DNA of 64,000 nt from Sphingomonas sp. PsM26 (GTDB lineage Bacteria > Pseudomonadota > Alphaproteobacteria > Sphingomonadales > Sphingomonadaceae). Below the pieces are notes generated by a model. That model was given only the letters and a program-made list of their open reading frames with translations, did not search any database and had not been told where the DNA came from. A program made the position numbers and the translations under genes. How positions within the stretch are numbered: position 1 is the stretch's first letter; each line of letters begins with the position of its first letter. The DNA lies in NCBI GenBank assembly GCA_030433805.1, contig JARUXA010000005.1, positions 124,001 through 188,000 on the forward strand, read 5' to 3'. Shown here piece after piece: positions 1-7,991 of this stretch.

Positions 1-325
1 TGCGCTTCGCGTTGGTCTGGCTTTGCAGCGACGCGCGATAGCCGGTCACGACGATGTCGTTGTTACCGGTTGCCGACGGATCCGCCGGTGGCTGTCCCGT
101 CTCGTCCATCGCCGTCGGTGCGGTTTGACCAGCGCCGTCCTGCGCCGTGGTCGTTGCGGTGTCCGCAGCGCTCGATGCTGGCGATGTCGCGGTGGTGGCC
201 GCCTGGGGGGATGGATTGGGCGCGACGGGAGCCGCCTGGGCGCTCGCCATCGCGGGCCATGCCGCGGAGGCCATCAGCAGCGACGACCACGTACCAACCC
301 GATGAAGCCTAGATAGCGCTATCAT
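1..325 (-). CDS. TonB-dependent receptor, N-terminal part (cut by window edge)
   Basis: This is an outer-membrane transporter of the TonB-dependent family, of which only the first 108 codons are in the window. The frame is open from the ATG at 325 to base 1. It starts with a signal peptide ending in an ASAQA-type site, continues with a low-complexity Ala/Pro/Thr/Ser spacer of about 55 residues, and reaches the TonB-box-like DIVVTG followed by YRASLQSQ, typical of the large sphingomonad receptors. A strong GGAGG Shine-Dalgarno lies just upstream of the ATG. It is divergent from a decayed beta-galactosidase, so the pair may once have served a galactoside. The substrate cannot be told from this fragment. 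Confidence 0.8.
   Translation of the reverse strand, partial: MIALSRLHRVGTWSSLLMASAAWPAMASAQAAPVAPNPSPQAATTATSPASSAADTATTTAQDGAGQTAPTAMDETGQPPADPSATGNNDIVVTGYRASLQSQTNAKR
312..323. promoter_or_regulatory. Perfect 12-bp palindrome at the receptor start codon
   Basis: GATAGCGCTATC is a perfect palindrome overlapping codons 1-5 of the TonB-dependent receptor. The AGCGCT core resembles operators of LacI-family sugar regulators, which often control such receptors. Binding is inferred only; no LacI gene lies in the window. Confidence 0.3.
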
Positions 326-617
326 TTCTTACCCCTCCAAGAAACGATGCTCTCCGGCACCGTTATCTGACAGACGGGTGCTATCGCGAGGTGGGATATT
401 GGTCAACTGTCTTTTGTCTGGCCAATAGTGCAAACGATTGTGCGGGACGTTCTTGATAAACCATTGCCGCTTGTAGGAGAATTCGCCAATTGGCCTGACC
501 GGATTCGAAAAGGGCGGCCGAATTCTTACCGAACCGCAGCGAATTCCAGCCCAATCAAGGACGTTTGCGCGCAGAAAGCAGCAGCGAGCAGTCGTTTTAC
601 TGACGATCGGAGCATCA
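326..617. other. Intergenic region upstream of the receptor
   Basis: No convincing gene is seen here. It must hold the promoter of the receptor that reads to the left. A weak dyad, ATTGG at 398-402 with CCAAT at 422-426, is the only symmetry noticed. The small open frames in this stretch have no recognisable content. Confidence 0.4.
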
Positions 618-1300
618 TTGTGGAGTGTTTTGGTAAGCTCTCAAAGCCTCGCGCAACGCGTTCGGACGTCGATCAACGACGGGTGGAAGTTCCATCGCGG
701 TGATCACCCCGCCGGTACTGCCGATCTCCGCTACGAAGTCCTTCCCGAACTCAAGCTGCGACCCGATGGCGCGGATTTCGATGCCGGCGTCATGAATGAT
801 TCGGACACGATGGTCCGCAAGGGCGTCCTGCGCCCCTACATCCTGCCAAGCGGAAATGCCTTCATTCGTGATCCCGGGCGCCGGCATCACCGTCCGCCAG
901 GCAATCTCGGTGGCGACGTTCCCTATGTCGGCAGCCGTTTCGACGATGCTGGCTGGACCTCCGTCAGCCTTCCGCACGACTGGGCGGGCGTGGCGACAAG
1001 GACATCTTCACTGTTGCGGAAGCGCTCGGGGTGGCGATTTGAGCACGCGTGGGGGCGGCCTTTCGGACGTCATTACCGCTGCGGTGGTCGGTGCGGCAGC
1101 GCGCATTGCCGCGGTGGCCGACCGGTCGACCTTGCATAACGACGGCAAGGATCTCGTGTAGGTCAGCGTTGCGTTGAACGACGCGAAGGGTGGCTTCGTG
1201 CCGACGGATCACCGCGCGGTACGGTTTGCGGTGGACGGGCCGGGCGAGATCGTCGCCACCGACAATGGCGACCCCACGGTCGGACCCTTCCTCAGCGGGC
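618..1300 (+). pseudogene. Decayed GH2 beta-galactosidase
   Basis: This is the remnant of a glycoside hydrolase family 2 enzyme. In one frame (about 655-990) there is a family-like N-terminus (INDGWKFHRGD) and the sugar-binding-domain signature FDDAGWTSVSLPHDWA. In a different frame (about 1100-1300) there is a GH2 C-terminal beta-sandwich motif (AVDGPGEIVATDNGD). The whole catalytic TIM barrel is missing between them, and the second piece carries an in-frame TAG at 1159-1161 where the family has a tyrosine (GKDLV-stop-VSV). An intact enzyme would be 700-900 residues. At least one large deletion, a frame change and a stop codon are therefore visible. Loss of galactosidase function is clear; the original substrate is not. 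Confidence 0.7.
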
Positions 1301-1561
1301 ATCCGGTTCAAGCTGGGACCCGCGCAGATTGATGGCGTCATACTGGTCCAGCAGTGCCGTCACTTCGGTAACGACGGCTTGCTGCTCTGCCCGGACCCGG
1401 GCGGTCGCCTCTTCCGTCGGCACGCCGTTGCGGCCATCGTGGATCGTGAAACCGTTATCCAGCAGCCAGATCGTGTCTGCTGCCCGCGATCGTTGACGCC
1501 GCAGATGAACAGCCCACTGTTCAATTAATCCCGCCGGAACTTGCCGTTCGATGTCACCCAT
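1292..1561 (-). CDS. Hypothetical protein, 89 aa
   Basis: The product is not recognised. The frame starts at an ATG with a weak TAGGG sequence about 8 bases upstream and encodes a charged, probably helical protein with no signal peptide or membrane segment. Its 3' end touches the tail of the decayed beta-galactosidase on the other strand. It could be a small cytosolic protein or a chance frame in decaying DNA; codon use looks like that of its neighbours. Confidence 0.35.
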   Translation of the reverse strand: MGDIERQVPAGLIEQWAVHLRRQRSRAADTIWLLDNGFTIHDGRNGVPTEEATARVRAEQQAVVTEVTALLDQYDAINLRGSQLEPDAR

Positions 1562-1667
1562 GGAGCGACCCTAACACGGCGTGACGGCGATCGAGCTTGC
1601 AACTCATAGTATGAACCATTTTTCTAAACGCATACGCGGTGACACTGTGGGCGCACGACCCATGCGG

Positions 1668-1916
1668 TCACCCTTTGACGGTAATCGGGACCGACGCACG
1701 ACCAACCGGCGGTGATCGATCCTCGACGGGATGTTGGTCGTCCTGCCTCACCATCCGGGTCGCATGGAGACGACGCAGGATCAGCGCAAGGTCGCGCTCG
1801 GTAAGGCGGGACGCCGGATCAATGACAGTGCCTTCCGGCAAGGGTTCGACCCACGCTGCGAGACGGTTGCACGCCGCACCCAATTCCGGATCGAAAGTGT
1901 CGTCGAATGCGGCCAT
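1668..1916 (-). CDS. Hypothetical protein, 82 aa
   Basis: The family is not recognised. The protein is acidic at the N-terminus and contains a helical stretch (RLTERDLALILRRLHATR). There is no signal peptide or membrane span. It is divergent from the HIRAN protein gene with about 50 bases between the two starts, so they may share a control region. The body reads like a real small soluble protein, but there is no functional evidence. Confidence 0.4.
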   Translation of the reverse strand: MAAFDDTFDPELGAACNRLAAWVEPLPEGTVIDPASRLTERDLALILRRLHATRMVRQDDQHPVEDRSPPVGRASVPITVKG

Positions 1917-1967
1917 GGCCTGAACCTATGGCTTTCGTGGCTTGCTGCAAGACCCTAAATCAACGCG

Positions 1968-2396
1968 ATGCAGGAACTGACGCTCGCCGTTGTCGGCATA
2001 GACTTTCCGAACGGCGACGGCAGCAACCGGCGTTCCGAGGCGATGATGACGCTGCCAGGCGAACCGGTGGCGCTCATCCCCGAGCCGAAGAACAAGCACG
2101 ATAGCAACGCCATCGCGGTGATCAGCCCGCGCGGCGTGCAGATCGGTTACCTCAGCGCCGAGCGGGCCCCCTATATCGGTGGGCGAATGAGCCGGGGCGA
2201 GGATCTCGAAGCGATCTTTCAAGGTGTGGATGGCGGATTGGCGTTCATTCGCGTGCGGTTCGGCGGTGGAGCGCCAACATTGCCGACGATCGCCCGGGAG
2301 GTCTCCCCCGCGTCCGTGCGTCATCGCCGCCCACCAAGCGCTTCGGAACCGGATGCATTCTATCCCGACGACGAGGGGAGCGAGTGGGGTGCCTGA
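1968..2396 (+). CDS. Stand-alone HIRAN domain protein
   Basis: A 142-residue protein whose first 95 residues match the HIRAN domain, known from the N-terminus of Rad5/HLTF helicases, where it binds DNA 3' ends. Visible family features are the opening VVGIDF strand, the core EPKNKHDSNAIAV and the following GVQIGYLSAERAPYI. The C-terminal 45 residues are Pro/Ser/Asp-rich and probably disordered. Bacterial HIRAN proteins are often small and fused to, or encoded near, nucleases or helicases; no such partner is nearby. A role in recognising damaged or stalled DNA is inferred from the family only. No good Shine-Dalgarno is seen at the ATG. Confidence 0.75.
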   Translation: MQELTLAVVGIDFPNGDGSNRRSEAMMTLPGEPVALIPEPKNKHDSNAIAVISPRGVQIGYLSAERAPYIGGRMSRGEDLEAIFQGVDGGLAFIRVRFGGGAPTLPTIAREVSPASVRHRRPPSASEPDAFYPDDEGSEWGA

Positions 2397-2573
2397 TAAG
2401 GTCGTGAATCGCGGCGCCGTCAAATAAGTCCTACGGATCAACCGTTTCCATATCCCGCGTCTTTTACCCATTCGCTCCTGCGAAAAATATCCTGTGACCG
2501 ATCCTTTGCTGAACATTTGTTAGGCAGTCCGCCGGGTTTTACGCGTACGTCACGATGAATGCCATCAATGGCT

Positions 2574-2595
2574 CATTTAAGTATTTGTTTAAATG
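2574..2595. promoter_or_regulatory. AT-rich inverted repeat upstream of the MHYT/GGDEF/EAL gene
   Basis: CATTTAA (2574-2580) and TTAAATG (2589-2595) form a perfect 7-bp dyad with an 8-base spacer in an unusually AT-rich stretch ending about 33 bases before the start codon. It could be an operator overlapping the promoter; the binding protein is unknown. Confidence 0.3.
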
Positions 2596-2628
2596 TACTA
2601 ATTAACCCCGCGTCGATTGGGGTTGAAT

Positions 2629-5031
2629 ATGGTCGGTGTGCTGGTCAACTTGTCTCTTGAGCACTCGCTCCTGCTGATCCTGGCGGCATTGACAGTCTGT
2701 GCCGTTTCATCCTGGCTGATGTTGGCATTGCTTGATCTGGCGCGCTTGGCGACGCCGCAACGGCGTGTGCGCAAGATGATCGGGGCAGGGTGCGTCGCAG
2801 GGCTTGCCGTTTGGGCTACCCATTTCACGGCAACGCTCGGCCTGCGTCTGGACTTCGCCCTTTCGTTTGATCCGCTGCTGACGATAACGTCTGCGCTTGC
2901 GGCTATGGTGGCTTTCGGGGTTCCCATCTCCCTGACGGCGCTAACCGGAAGGCCAGTGTACAGAGCGATTTGCGGTGCCCTGGGTGGCTTCGGGGTGGGC
3001 GCGATGCACGTCATCGGAATGTCGGCAATTACCAATTGCACGATATCTTCATCGCTCGGTGAAACACTGATGGTGACTGCGCTCGGGAGCGTCGTCATGG
3101 GCCTGGCGTTCTCTATACGCCCCGACCACTTGCGCGCCCTCAGGATCGCCCTGGTCACGATCGCCGTATGCATCATTCACTTCGGGACGATTGCAGTCAG
3201 CGACATTCACGTGCGCTATCAGTCGGTCAACGACCTGAGCAATTCCTGGCTGGCAGTTTCGATTGGTGCCGTCGTGCTGATCCTGTGCATCATGACCGGA
3301 TATGCCGTAAATTACCAAGCAAGACTGGCTGATCAGACGCGCCATCGGGTCCTCCTCTCAACTGCCCTTAACAACATGTCCAACGGACTTGTTTTCATCG
3401 GAGCGGACGATCGTATCCAGCTCTTCAACGACCGGGCGCTTGCGATATTTGGCCTGGAAAGCGGCGTGATCCACGTCGGCATGTCGTGGCGTCTCTACCT
3501 GACAAATGTTGCACCGGTTCTTGGATGGAATGAAGCGCGTCTGGCGCGTGTCAAAGCCAATCACGAGCGGTGGTTTTCCGCGCCCGATGTAACGTATCTG
3601 GAACATGATCTTGATGATGGACGTACGGTGAGCGTGGCTTGCCGTCCTATTCTAGGCGGTGGAGCCGTTCTGACGTACGATGATATAACCGCGGAACGCC
3701 GTGCGCAAAAAGAGATCGAACGGCTGGCGTTTGAGGACGATTTGACGGCTTTGCCAAACCGCCGACAGTTTCAAAAGTCGCTCGAAGACATATTCTTGCA
3801 GAACATCGGAGCGTTCCTGATTCTGATCGATCTCGATCACTTCAAAAACGTCAACGATACGCTTGGGCATAGCGCCGGAGACGATCTGCTGGTGACGATC
3901 GGCCACCGCCTGCGCTCCTTGTGTGAACGCGAGGATTTCGTTGCGCGAATGGCTGGGGACGAGTTTTCGGTCATCGTGCTATCCGATGACAGAGCGTATG
4001 TGACGGCGTTGTGCCGCCGGATCATCTCCCACCTCTCCGCGCCCATCAAAGTGACAGGGGGGAGTGTGATCGTCGGTTGTAGCGTCGGATATGCCTCGAC
4101 GTTCGATACCGCGTGCCCGTCGCTCCTCGTCCAATACGCCGATCTGGCGCTGTACCGGGCAAAGGCGTTGGGACGAGGCCACTATCGCGGGTATGAGGCC
4201 GGTATGCGCGAAGCGGCGCTGCAGCGGGTACAGATCGAGTCCGATTTGCGTACCGCGCTGGAAGACGAACAATTCCGTCTGGCATTCCAACCGATCTATC
4301 GCGTCAACCCGAGCGGCCATCGGCATGGCAGCGCATTGATCGGGTTCGAAGCATTGGTTCGCTGGCACCACCTGGTAAGGGGCGTTGTGTCTCCCGCGGA
4401 TTTCATACCCGTCGCCGAGGAGACCGGCCTGATCCGGGAAATCGGGCAATGGGTCAGTCGAGAGGCGTGCAGGCAGGCTGCGCGCTGGCCCGAAGCCATT
4501 CGCGTTTGCATCAACGTTTCGCCGGTTCAACTGCGCGACAATCTGTTCCCGGAACACCTGTCTGCAATCCTTGCCGAAACGGGCGTTACCCCTTCGCGCG
4601 TCGAAATCGAACTGACGGAGACTGCGTTGGTGGATGATAGCGATCAGATCGCTGCTGTATTGCGGGCTTTGCGGAACACCGGCATCCGCGTTTCGATGGA
4701 CGATTTTGGAACGGGGTACTCTTCGTTCGCGCATTTGCGAGAATTTCACCTGGACTGCGTCAAGATCGACCAGGGATTTGTCCGGGCCGCGCCCTCCGAT
4801 GCAGGGGCACGCTCGGTTCTCGAAGCGATCGTTCACATGGCGAAGGCGCTGGGTGTCAGCACCACTGGCGAAGGGGTCGAGACACAGGCACAATTGGAGA
4901 CCTTGGCTGCATGTGGATGCGATGCCGTGCAAGGGTACTTCTTCAACGTGCCAATGGATGCCGATAGTGCCGCCGACCTATGCGCGGAAAGTGCGACGTC
5001 AAACCAGGTCAGGACGTGCATCCTGCATTGA
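2629..5031 (+). CDS. MHYT-PAS-GGDEF-EAL membrane c-di-GMP signalling protein
   Basis: An 800-residue inner-membrane protein predicted to make or degrade cyclic di-GMP. The first 240 residues hold about seven membrane spans with two degenerate MHYT-type motifs (THFT near residue 64 and MHVIG near 126), a module proposed to sense a diatomic gas through bound copper. A PAS domain (about 245-360), a GGDEF domain (about 370-525) and an EAL domain (about 545-790) follow. The GGDEF signature reads AGDEF and the upstream inhibitory RxxD site appears to be ExxD. The EAL side keeps EALVRW, the ELTE, DDFGTG and KID motifs and GEGVE, so phosphodiesterase activity is likely. The ATG at 2629 is preferred because GGGG lies 6 bases upstream; an in-frame TTG at 2617 is the alternative. 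Confidence 0.9.
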   Translation: MVGVLVNLSLEHSLLLILAALTVCAVSSWLMLALLDLARLATPQRRVRKMIGAGCVAGLAVWATHFTATLGLRLDFALSFDPLLTITSALAAMVAFGVPISLTALTGRPVYRAICGALGGFGVGAMHVIGMSAITNCTISSSLGETLMVTALGSVVMGLAFSIRPDHLRALRIALVTIAVCIIHFGTIAVSDIHVRYQSVNDLSNSWLAVSIGAVVLILCIMTGYAVNYQARLADQTRHRVLLSTALNNMSNGLVFIGADDRIQLFNDRALAIFGLESGVIHVGMSWRLYLTNVAPVLGWNEARLARVKANHERWFSAPDVTYLEHDLDDGRTVSVACRPILGGGAVLTYDDITAERRAQKEIERLAFEDDLTALPNRRQFQKSLEDIFLQNIGAFLILIDLDHFKNVNDTLGHSAGDDLLVTIGHRLRSLCEREDFVARMAGDEFSVIVLSDDRAYVTALCRRIISHLSAPIKVTGGSVIVGCSVGYASTFDTACPSLLVQYADLALYRAKALGRGHYRGYEAGMREAALQRVQIESDLRTALEDEQFRLAFQPIYRVNPSGHRHGSALIGFEALVRWHHLVRGVVSPADFIPVAEETGLIREIGQWVSREACRQAARWPEAIRVCINVSPVQLRDNLFPEHLSAILAETGVTPSRVEIELTETALVDDSDQIAAVLRALRNTGIRVSMDDFGTGYSSFAHLREFHLDCVKIDQGFVRAAPSDAGARSVLEAIVHMAKALGVSTTGEGVETQAQLETLAACGCDAVQGYFFNVPMDADSAADLCAESATSNQVRTCILH

Positions 5032-5100
5032 CCTCCGACCGCCGACCCATAGTAAGTCTACGCAATTACACGCGACGGGTGAGGGGCAAGGGGTATCACC

Positions 5101-5745
5101 ATGGCGATGAGGCTTGAAGCAGTTCGCGTTGGCCGGGTAACCCCCTTGGGGCCGGAGCAAGTTCCAAGCGGGTACGTCAAACAGACCCGCGTCGAACCGG
5201 TAACGGTGTCAGCGCTCGGCTTGATGGGTGACGAACAGGCTGACCTCTCGGTGCACGGCGGCCCCGACAAGGCCGTGTACGGATATGCGGCGAGCCACTA
5301 CGCCACGTGGCGCAGCGAAATCCCAGAGCATGCCAACCTGCTCGTTCCCGGCGGAATGGGAGAGAATCTGACGATCGCCGGCGTGGACGAAGCGGATCTA
5401 TGCATCGGGGATGTGCACCGGATTGGCACTGTTACGGTGCAGGTGTGCCAGCCGCGCCAGCCGTGCTTCAAGCTGGCCGCCTATTTTGGCGATGCGAAGA
5501 TGCCGCGCGCGTTTTTGCGAAGCGGTCGTTCCGGCTGGTACTACCGCGTCCTCGAGGCGGGTACGCTCTGCGGGGGCGACGACGTACAGCTGCTCGATCG
5601 TCCGCAGGCGTTTCCGTTCGCCCGCCTCGTCGCAATCGTGAATGGTGCTGCGGCGACCGCAGCGGAAATAGCGGAACTAGCGCGGATGCCCGAGTTGGCA
5701 TCGTCGCTGCGGGACGGCTTCGTTACCTTGAACCGCTATCGATGA
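5101..5745 (+). CDS. MOSC domain protein (YiiM-like)
   Basis: A 214-residue soluble protein of the MOSC family, predicted sulfur carriers that use a conserved cysteine near a molybdenum-cofactor-binding fold. The HGGPDKAVYGY motif (near residue 60) and the CQPRQPCFKL segment (near residue 120) with the family cysteine are both present, followed by the C-terminal helical 3-alpha region of YiiM-type proteins. YiiM in enterobacteria acts in detoxifying N-hydroxylated bases. AAGGGG precedes the ATG. The gene stands alone, 70 bases after the MHYT gene, and converges on the PEP-CTERM gene. The family is certain; the substrate is inferred. Confidence 0.88.
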   Translation: MAMRLEAVRVGRVTPLGPEQVPSGYVKQTRVEPVTVSALGLMGDEQADLSVHGGPDKAVYGYAASHYATWRSEIPEHANLLVPGGMGENLTIAGVDEADLCIGDVHRIGTVTVQVCQPRQPCFKLAAYFGDAKMPRAFLRSGRSGWYYRVLEAGTLCGGDDVQLLDRPQAFPFARLVAIVNGAAATAAEIAELARMPELASSLRDGFVTLNRYR

Positions 5746-5832
5746 TGCAGTTGGCCTCCAAGAGGCCATTGCTGCTCATCTCCGCCACGATTGGCACGAC
5801 CGTCCTCCGCTAACGCTGCCAATTGCCGACGA

Positions 5833-5864
5833 CCCCGGACGTCGCCGTTCGACGATGACCGGGG
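5833..5864. terminator. Hairpin between convergent genes
   Basis: CCCCGG (5833-5838) pairs with CCGGGG (5859-5864), and inside it CGTCG (5840-5844) pairs with CGACG (5850-5854). It lies between the convergent MOSC and PEP-CTERM genes, so it may terminate both directions. There is no clear T run on either side. Confidence 0.5.
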
Positions 5865-5912
5865 CGCTCGCGTTCAACGTTTGCCAACTCAGGACAAGCT
5901 ACCCTCCGAGGT

Positions 5913-6923
5913 TCAAACCGACCGTTGGGGGGATGGCTGCAGGGCCTTCTGACGACGACGCATGCTCGAACCGATCAGGCCAAATCCGAGGATCATCATC
6001 GTCCAGGTCGTCGGTTCTGGTACCGCTCCGGTATAGGCGAGCTTGACGAGATACGACTGGTTGGGCCCGTCCCCATCGTCGCTGACCAGATAGATGTTCC
6101 CCAATTCATCAAGGGTCATGCCCTCGAACTTGCCGCCCTCATTCGCGGGGTCGACCAGCGACCGGAAGCTGGACAGATCGTAGCTGCTGACGATGGACCC
6201 GGTCTGCGTCACCTCGAGCAACTTGAACGACCGGCCGCTGAGGATCAGCAGATTGTCCCCGAAGGCGGTCGCTCCAAACACCCCGTTCGACAGAACCGCG
6301 ATGTCGGACAGACGGTCCAGTCCAAGCGATGCCGGATTGAACAGCGTGGTGACGTTGGCGGTTTCACTGTCGAAGTCGACGCCGGTGATCTTGTAGATCG
6401 TTTGCGCCGACGTTTCCTTGACGCCGAAATAGTTGCCCGTAACGCGATTATAGGCGATCCCTTCCAGGCCGCTGTTGCCAGCATTGGGCCCTACGCTGAC
6501 CGTGGGGGCGTCCGGATAGGCGGTGTAATTGCGCGTGCCGCCCACCGAACCGATCTCGCTGATCCGCGCGATATCCTGATACCGCTCCTCGGCGACGACA
6601 TATTGGCCGTTACCGACGTAGGTCAGACCTTCCGGATCGCATTGAGCGTTTCCCAGCGAAAGGCAGCCTGACAGCGAAATGGTCGCCGTCTTGTTGCCGT
6701 TCAGATCATATTCGCCCCAGATGCTGCGACCGTTGCTGTCTTCCTCATCGTTGGTGACCATCAGCGTCCGCGTATCCCAATTATAGGCGACAGCGCTGGC
6801 TTCCTTGGTGTCGATCGCCTTGGCGTAGCTGACGGCGTAACTTCCGAGCAGGTTGGCGGCGTGCGCCGGAGTGACAGATGCGACGAACATTGCGACGCTC
6901 GCGCTGAGAAACTTGGTCTTCAT
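5913..6923 (-). CDS. Exported SdiA-regulated-like beta-propeller protein with PEP-CTERM type signal
   Basis: A 336-residue secreted protein. It has an N-terminal signal peptide (MKTKFLSAS, then a hydrophobic core ending in AHAA), a central domain resembling SdiA-regulated or phytase-esterase-like propellers (EASAVAYNWDTRTLMVTND, DPEGLTYVGNGQYVVAEER), and a C-terminal sorting tag: PEPTTW, a glycine-rich hydrophobic span (MILGFGLIGSS) and MRRRQ. Such tags are recognised by exosortase-type enzymes in exopolysaccharide-producing bacteria. The ATG at 6923 is preferred, with GGGGTGG just upstream; a GTG two codons earlier is possible. No exosortase gene is in the window. The ligand or substrate is unknown. 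Confidence 0.85.
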   Translation of the reverse strand: MKTKFLSASVAMFVASVTPAHAANLLGSYAVSYAKAIDTKEASAVAYNWDTRTLMVTNDEEDSNGRSIWGEYDLNGNKTATISLSGCLSLGNAQCDPEGLTYVGNGQYVVAEERYQDIARISEIGSVGGTRNYTAYPDAPTVSVGPNAGNSGLEGIAYNRVTGNYFGVKETSAQTIYKITGVDFDSETANVTTLFNPASLGLDRLSDIAVLSNGVFGATAFGDNLLILSGRSFKLLEVTQTGSIVSSYDLSSFRSLVDPANEGGKFEGMTLDELGNIYLVSDDGDGPNQSYLVKLAYTGAVPEPTTWTMMILGFGLIGSSMRRRQKALQPSPQRSV

Positions 6924-7177
6924 AGCCACCCCGGTATCAACTTACGGCCCAACACCCTCTCGGCTGAGTGGATTGCACTGCCATCGTCGCTGAGCGTGAC
7001 ACGCGAATTACAACATGGTTAACGACCGTAAATTACGGAGTATTTTGCGCAGTCCATTGTGTTCGTTGGAATGGGTCGTCGATATGGCGGGAACACTCCT
7101 GGCGATCCTGCCATCAAAGTCGCACCAGTGCTTGAAGTGGCTCCGCTACAACGGAGCCACCCCGCGACATGTCCCGC

Positions 7178-7981
7178 CTATCCGGCGATGGTGAAGACCG
7201 ACCCGAAATCGACCCGCAACCCCGCCCCGTTAATGAAACTCGCGCGTTCCGAGCACAGAAATACGACGGCTGACGCAACTTCCTCGGCACGTCCGCGCCG
7301 TTTCAGCACCATTCCCGGGCGTTCTTCCTCCAGAAAACTCGCGATTGCCGCATCGAAGCTTTCGCCGCGTTCCTCGGCGCGCTTGCGCATCATCGTGTCG
7401 GTCATCGGGGTTGCAATGAAGGCAGGGGACACGGTGTTCACGAGCACGTTGTCGCCGCCGTAAGCCTTGGACAGACCCTTCGCGAGGCTGAGGATCCCCG
7501 CCTTCGATGCGCAATAGGCGAGCTCGTCGACATAGGGCTGGACTGCGTCTTCCGAAGCGAACAGCACGATGCGGCCCCAGCCGCTCTCGCGCATCGCCGG
7601 GATCGCCTCGCGACACATCCGCACCGCGCCCATCAGATTGATGTCGAGCGTCTGCTGCCAGCCGGCGTCGTCGACCTCGAGGAAATCACCCGTCGCGCCG
7701 GTCACGCCCGCGGCATTGACGTAAATGTCCGGGTTGCCCAGCCGCTCGCGAACCTCCGCCCAGATCGAACGGACGTCTTCGGGCTTGGTCACGTCACCGG
7801 TAACGGCGATCACCTCGCCGAGCGACGATAATTCAGCGAGCGCCGCGTCCAGCGTGCCCCCGGGCTGATCGGTGATTGCGACACGAACCCCGGCCTCCAG
7901 CAGCAGGCGCGCGGTCTCCTTGCCCATCCCGGAATCCGCGCCACTGATCAGCGCGATACGGTCCTTGATACCCAGATCCAT
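7178..7981 (-). CDS. Short-chain dehydrogenase/reductase (SDR)
   Basis: A 267-residue classical SDR, NAD(P)-dependent oxidoreductase of alcohols or ketones. The Rossmann motif SGADSGMGKE is near residue 15, NAAG near 90, an active-site serine in LFASED and the catalytic YCASK near 155. It is the last gene of a minus-strand run that includes a GMC oxidoreductase only 10 bases upstream, so it probably acts on a product of the same pathway. The ATG at 7981 has a GAGGAG Shine-Dalgarno; a longer open frame reaching 8161 overlaps the GMC gene and is not credible. Class certain, substrate unknown. Confidence 0.9.
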   Translation of the reverse strand: MDLGIKDRIALISGADSGMGKETARLLLEAGVRVAITDQPGGTLDAALAELSSLGEVIAVTGDVTKPEDVRSIWAEVRERLGNPDIYVNAAGVTGATGDFLEVDDAGWQQTLDINLMGAVRMCREAIPAMRESGWGRIVLFASEDAVQPYVDELAYCASKAGILSLAKGLSKAYGGDNVLVNTVSPAFIATPMTDTMMRKRAEERGESFDAAIASFLEEERPGMVLKRRGRAEEVASAVVFLCSERASFINGAGLRVDFGSVFTIAG

Positions 7982-7991
7982 GACATACTCC

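Noticed and set aside
964..1341. Long minus-strand frame across the GH2 remnant
   Set aside because: It is a shadow of the plus-strand beta-galactosidase fragments and has no recognisable protein features.
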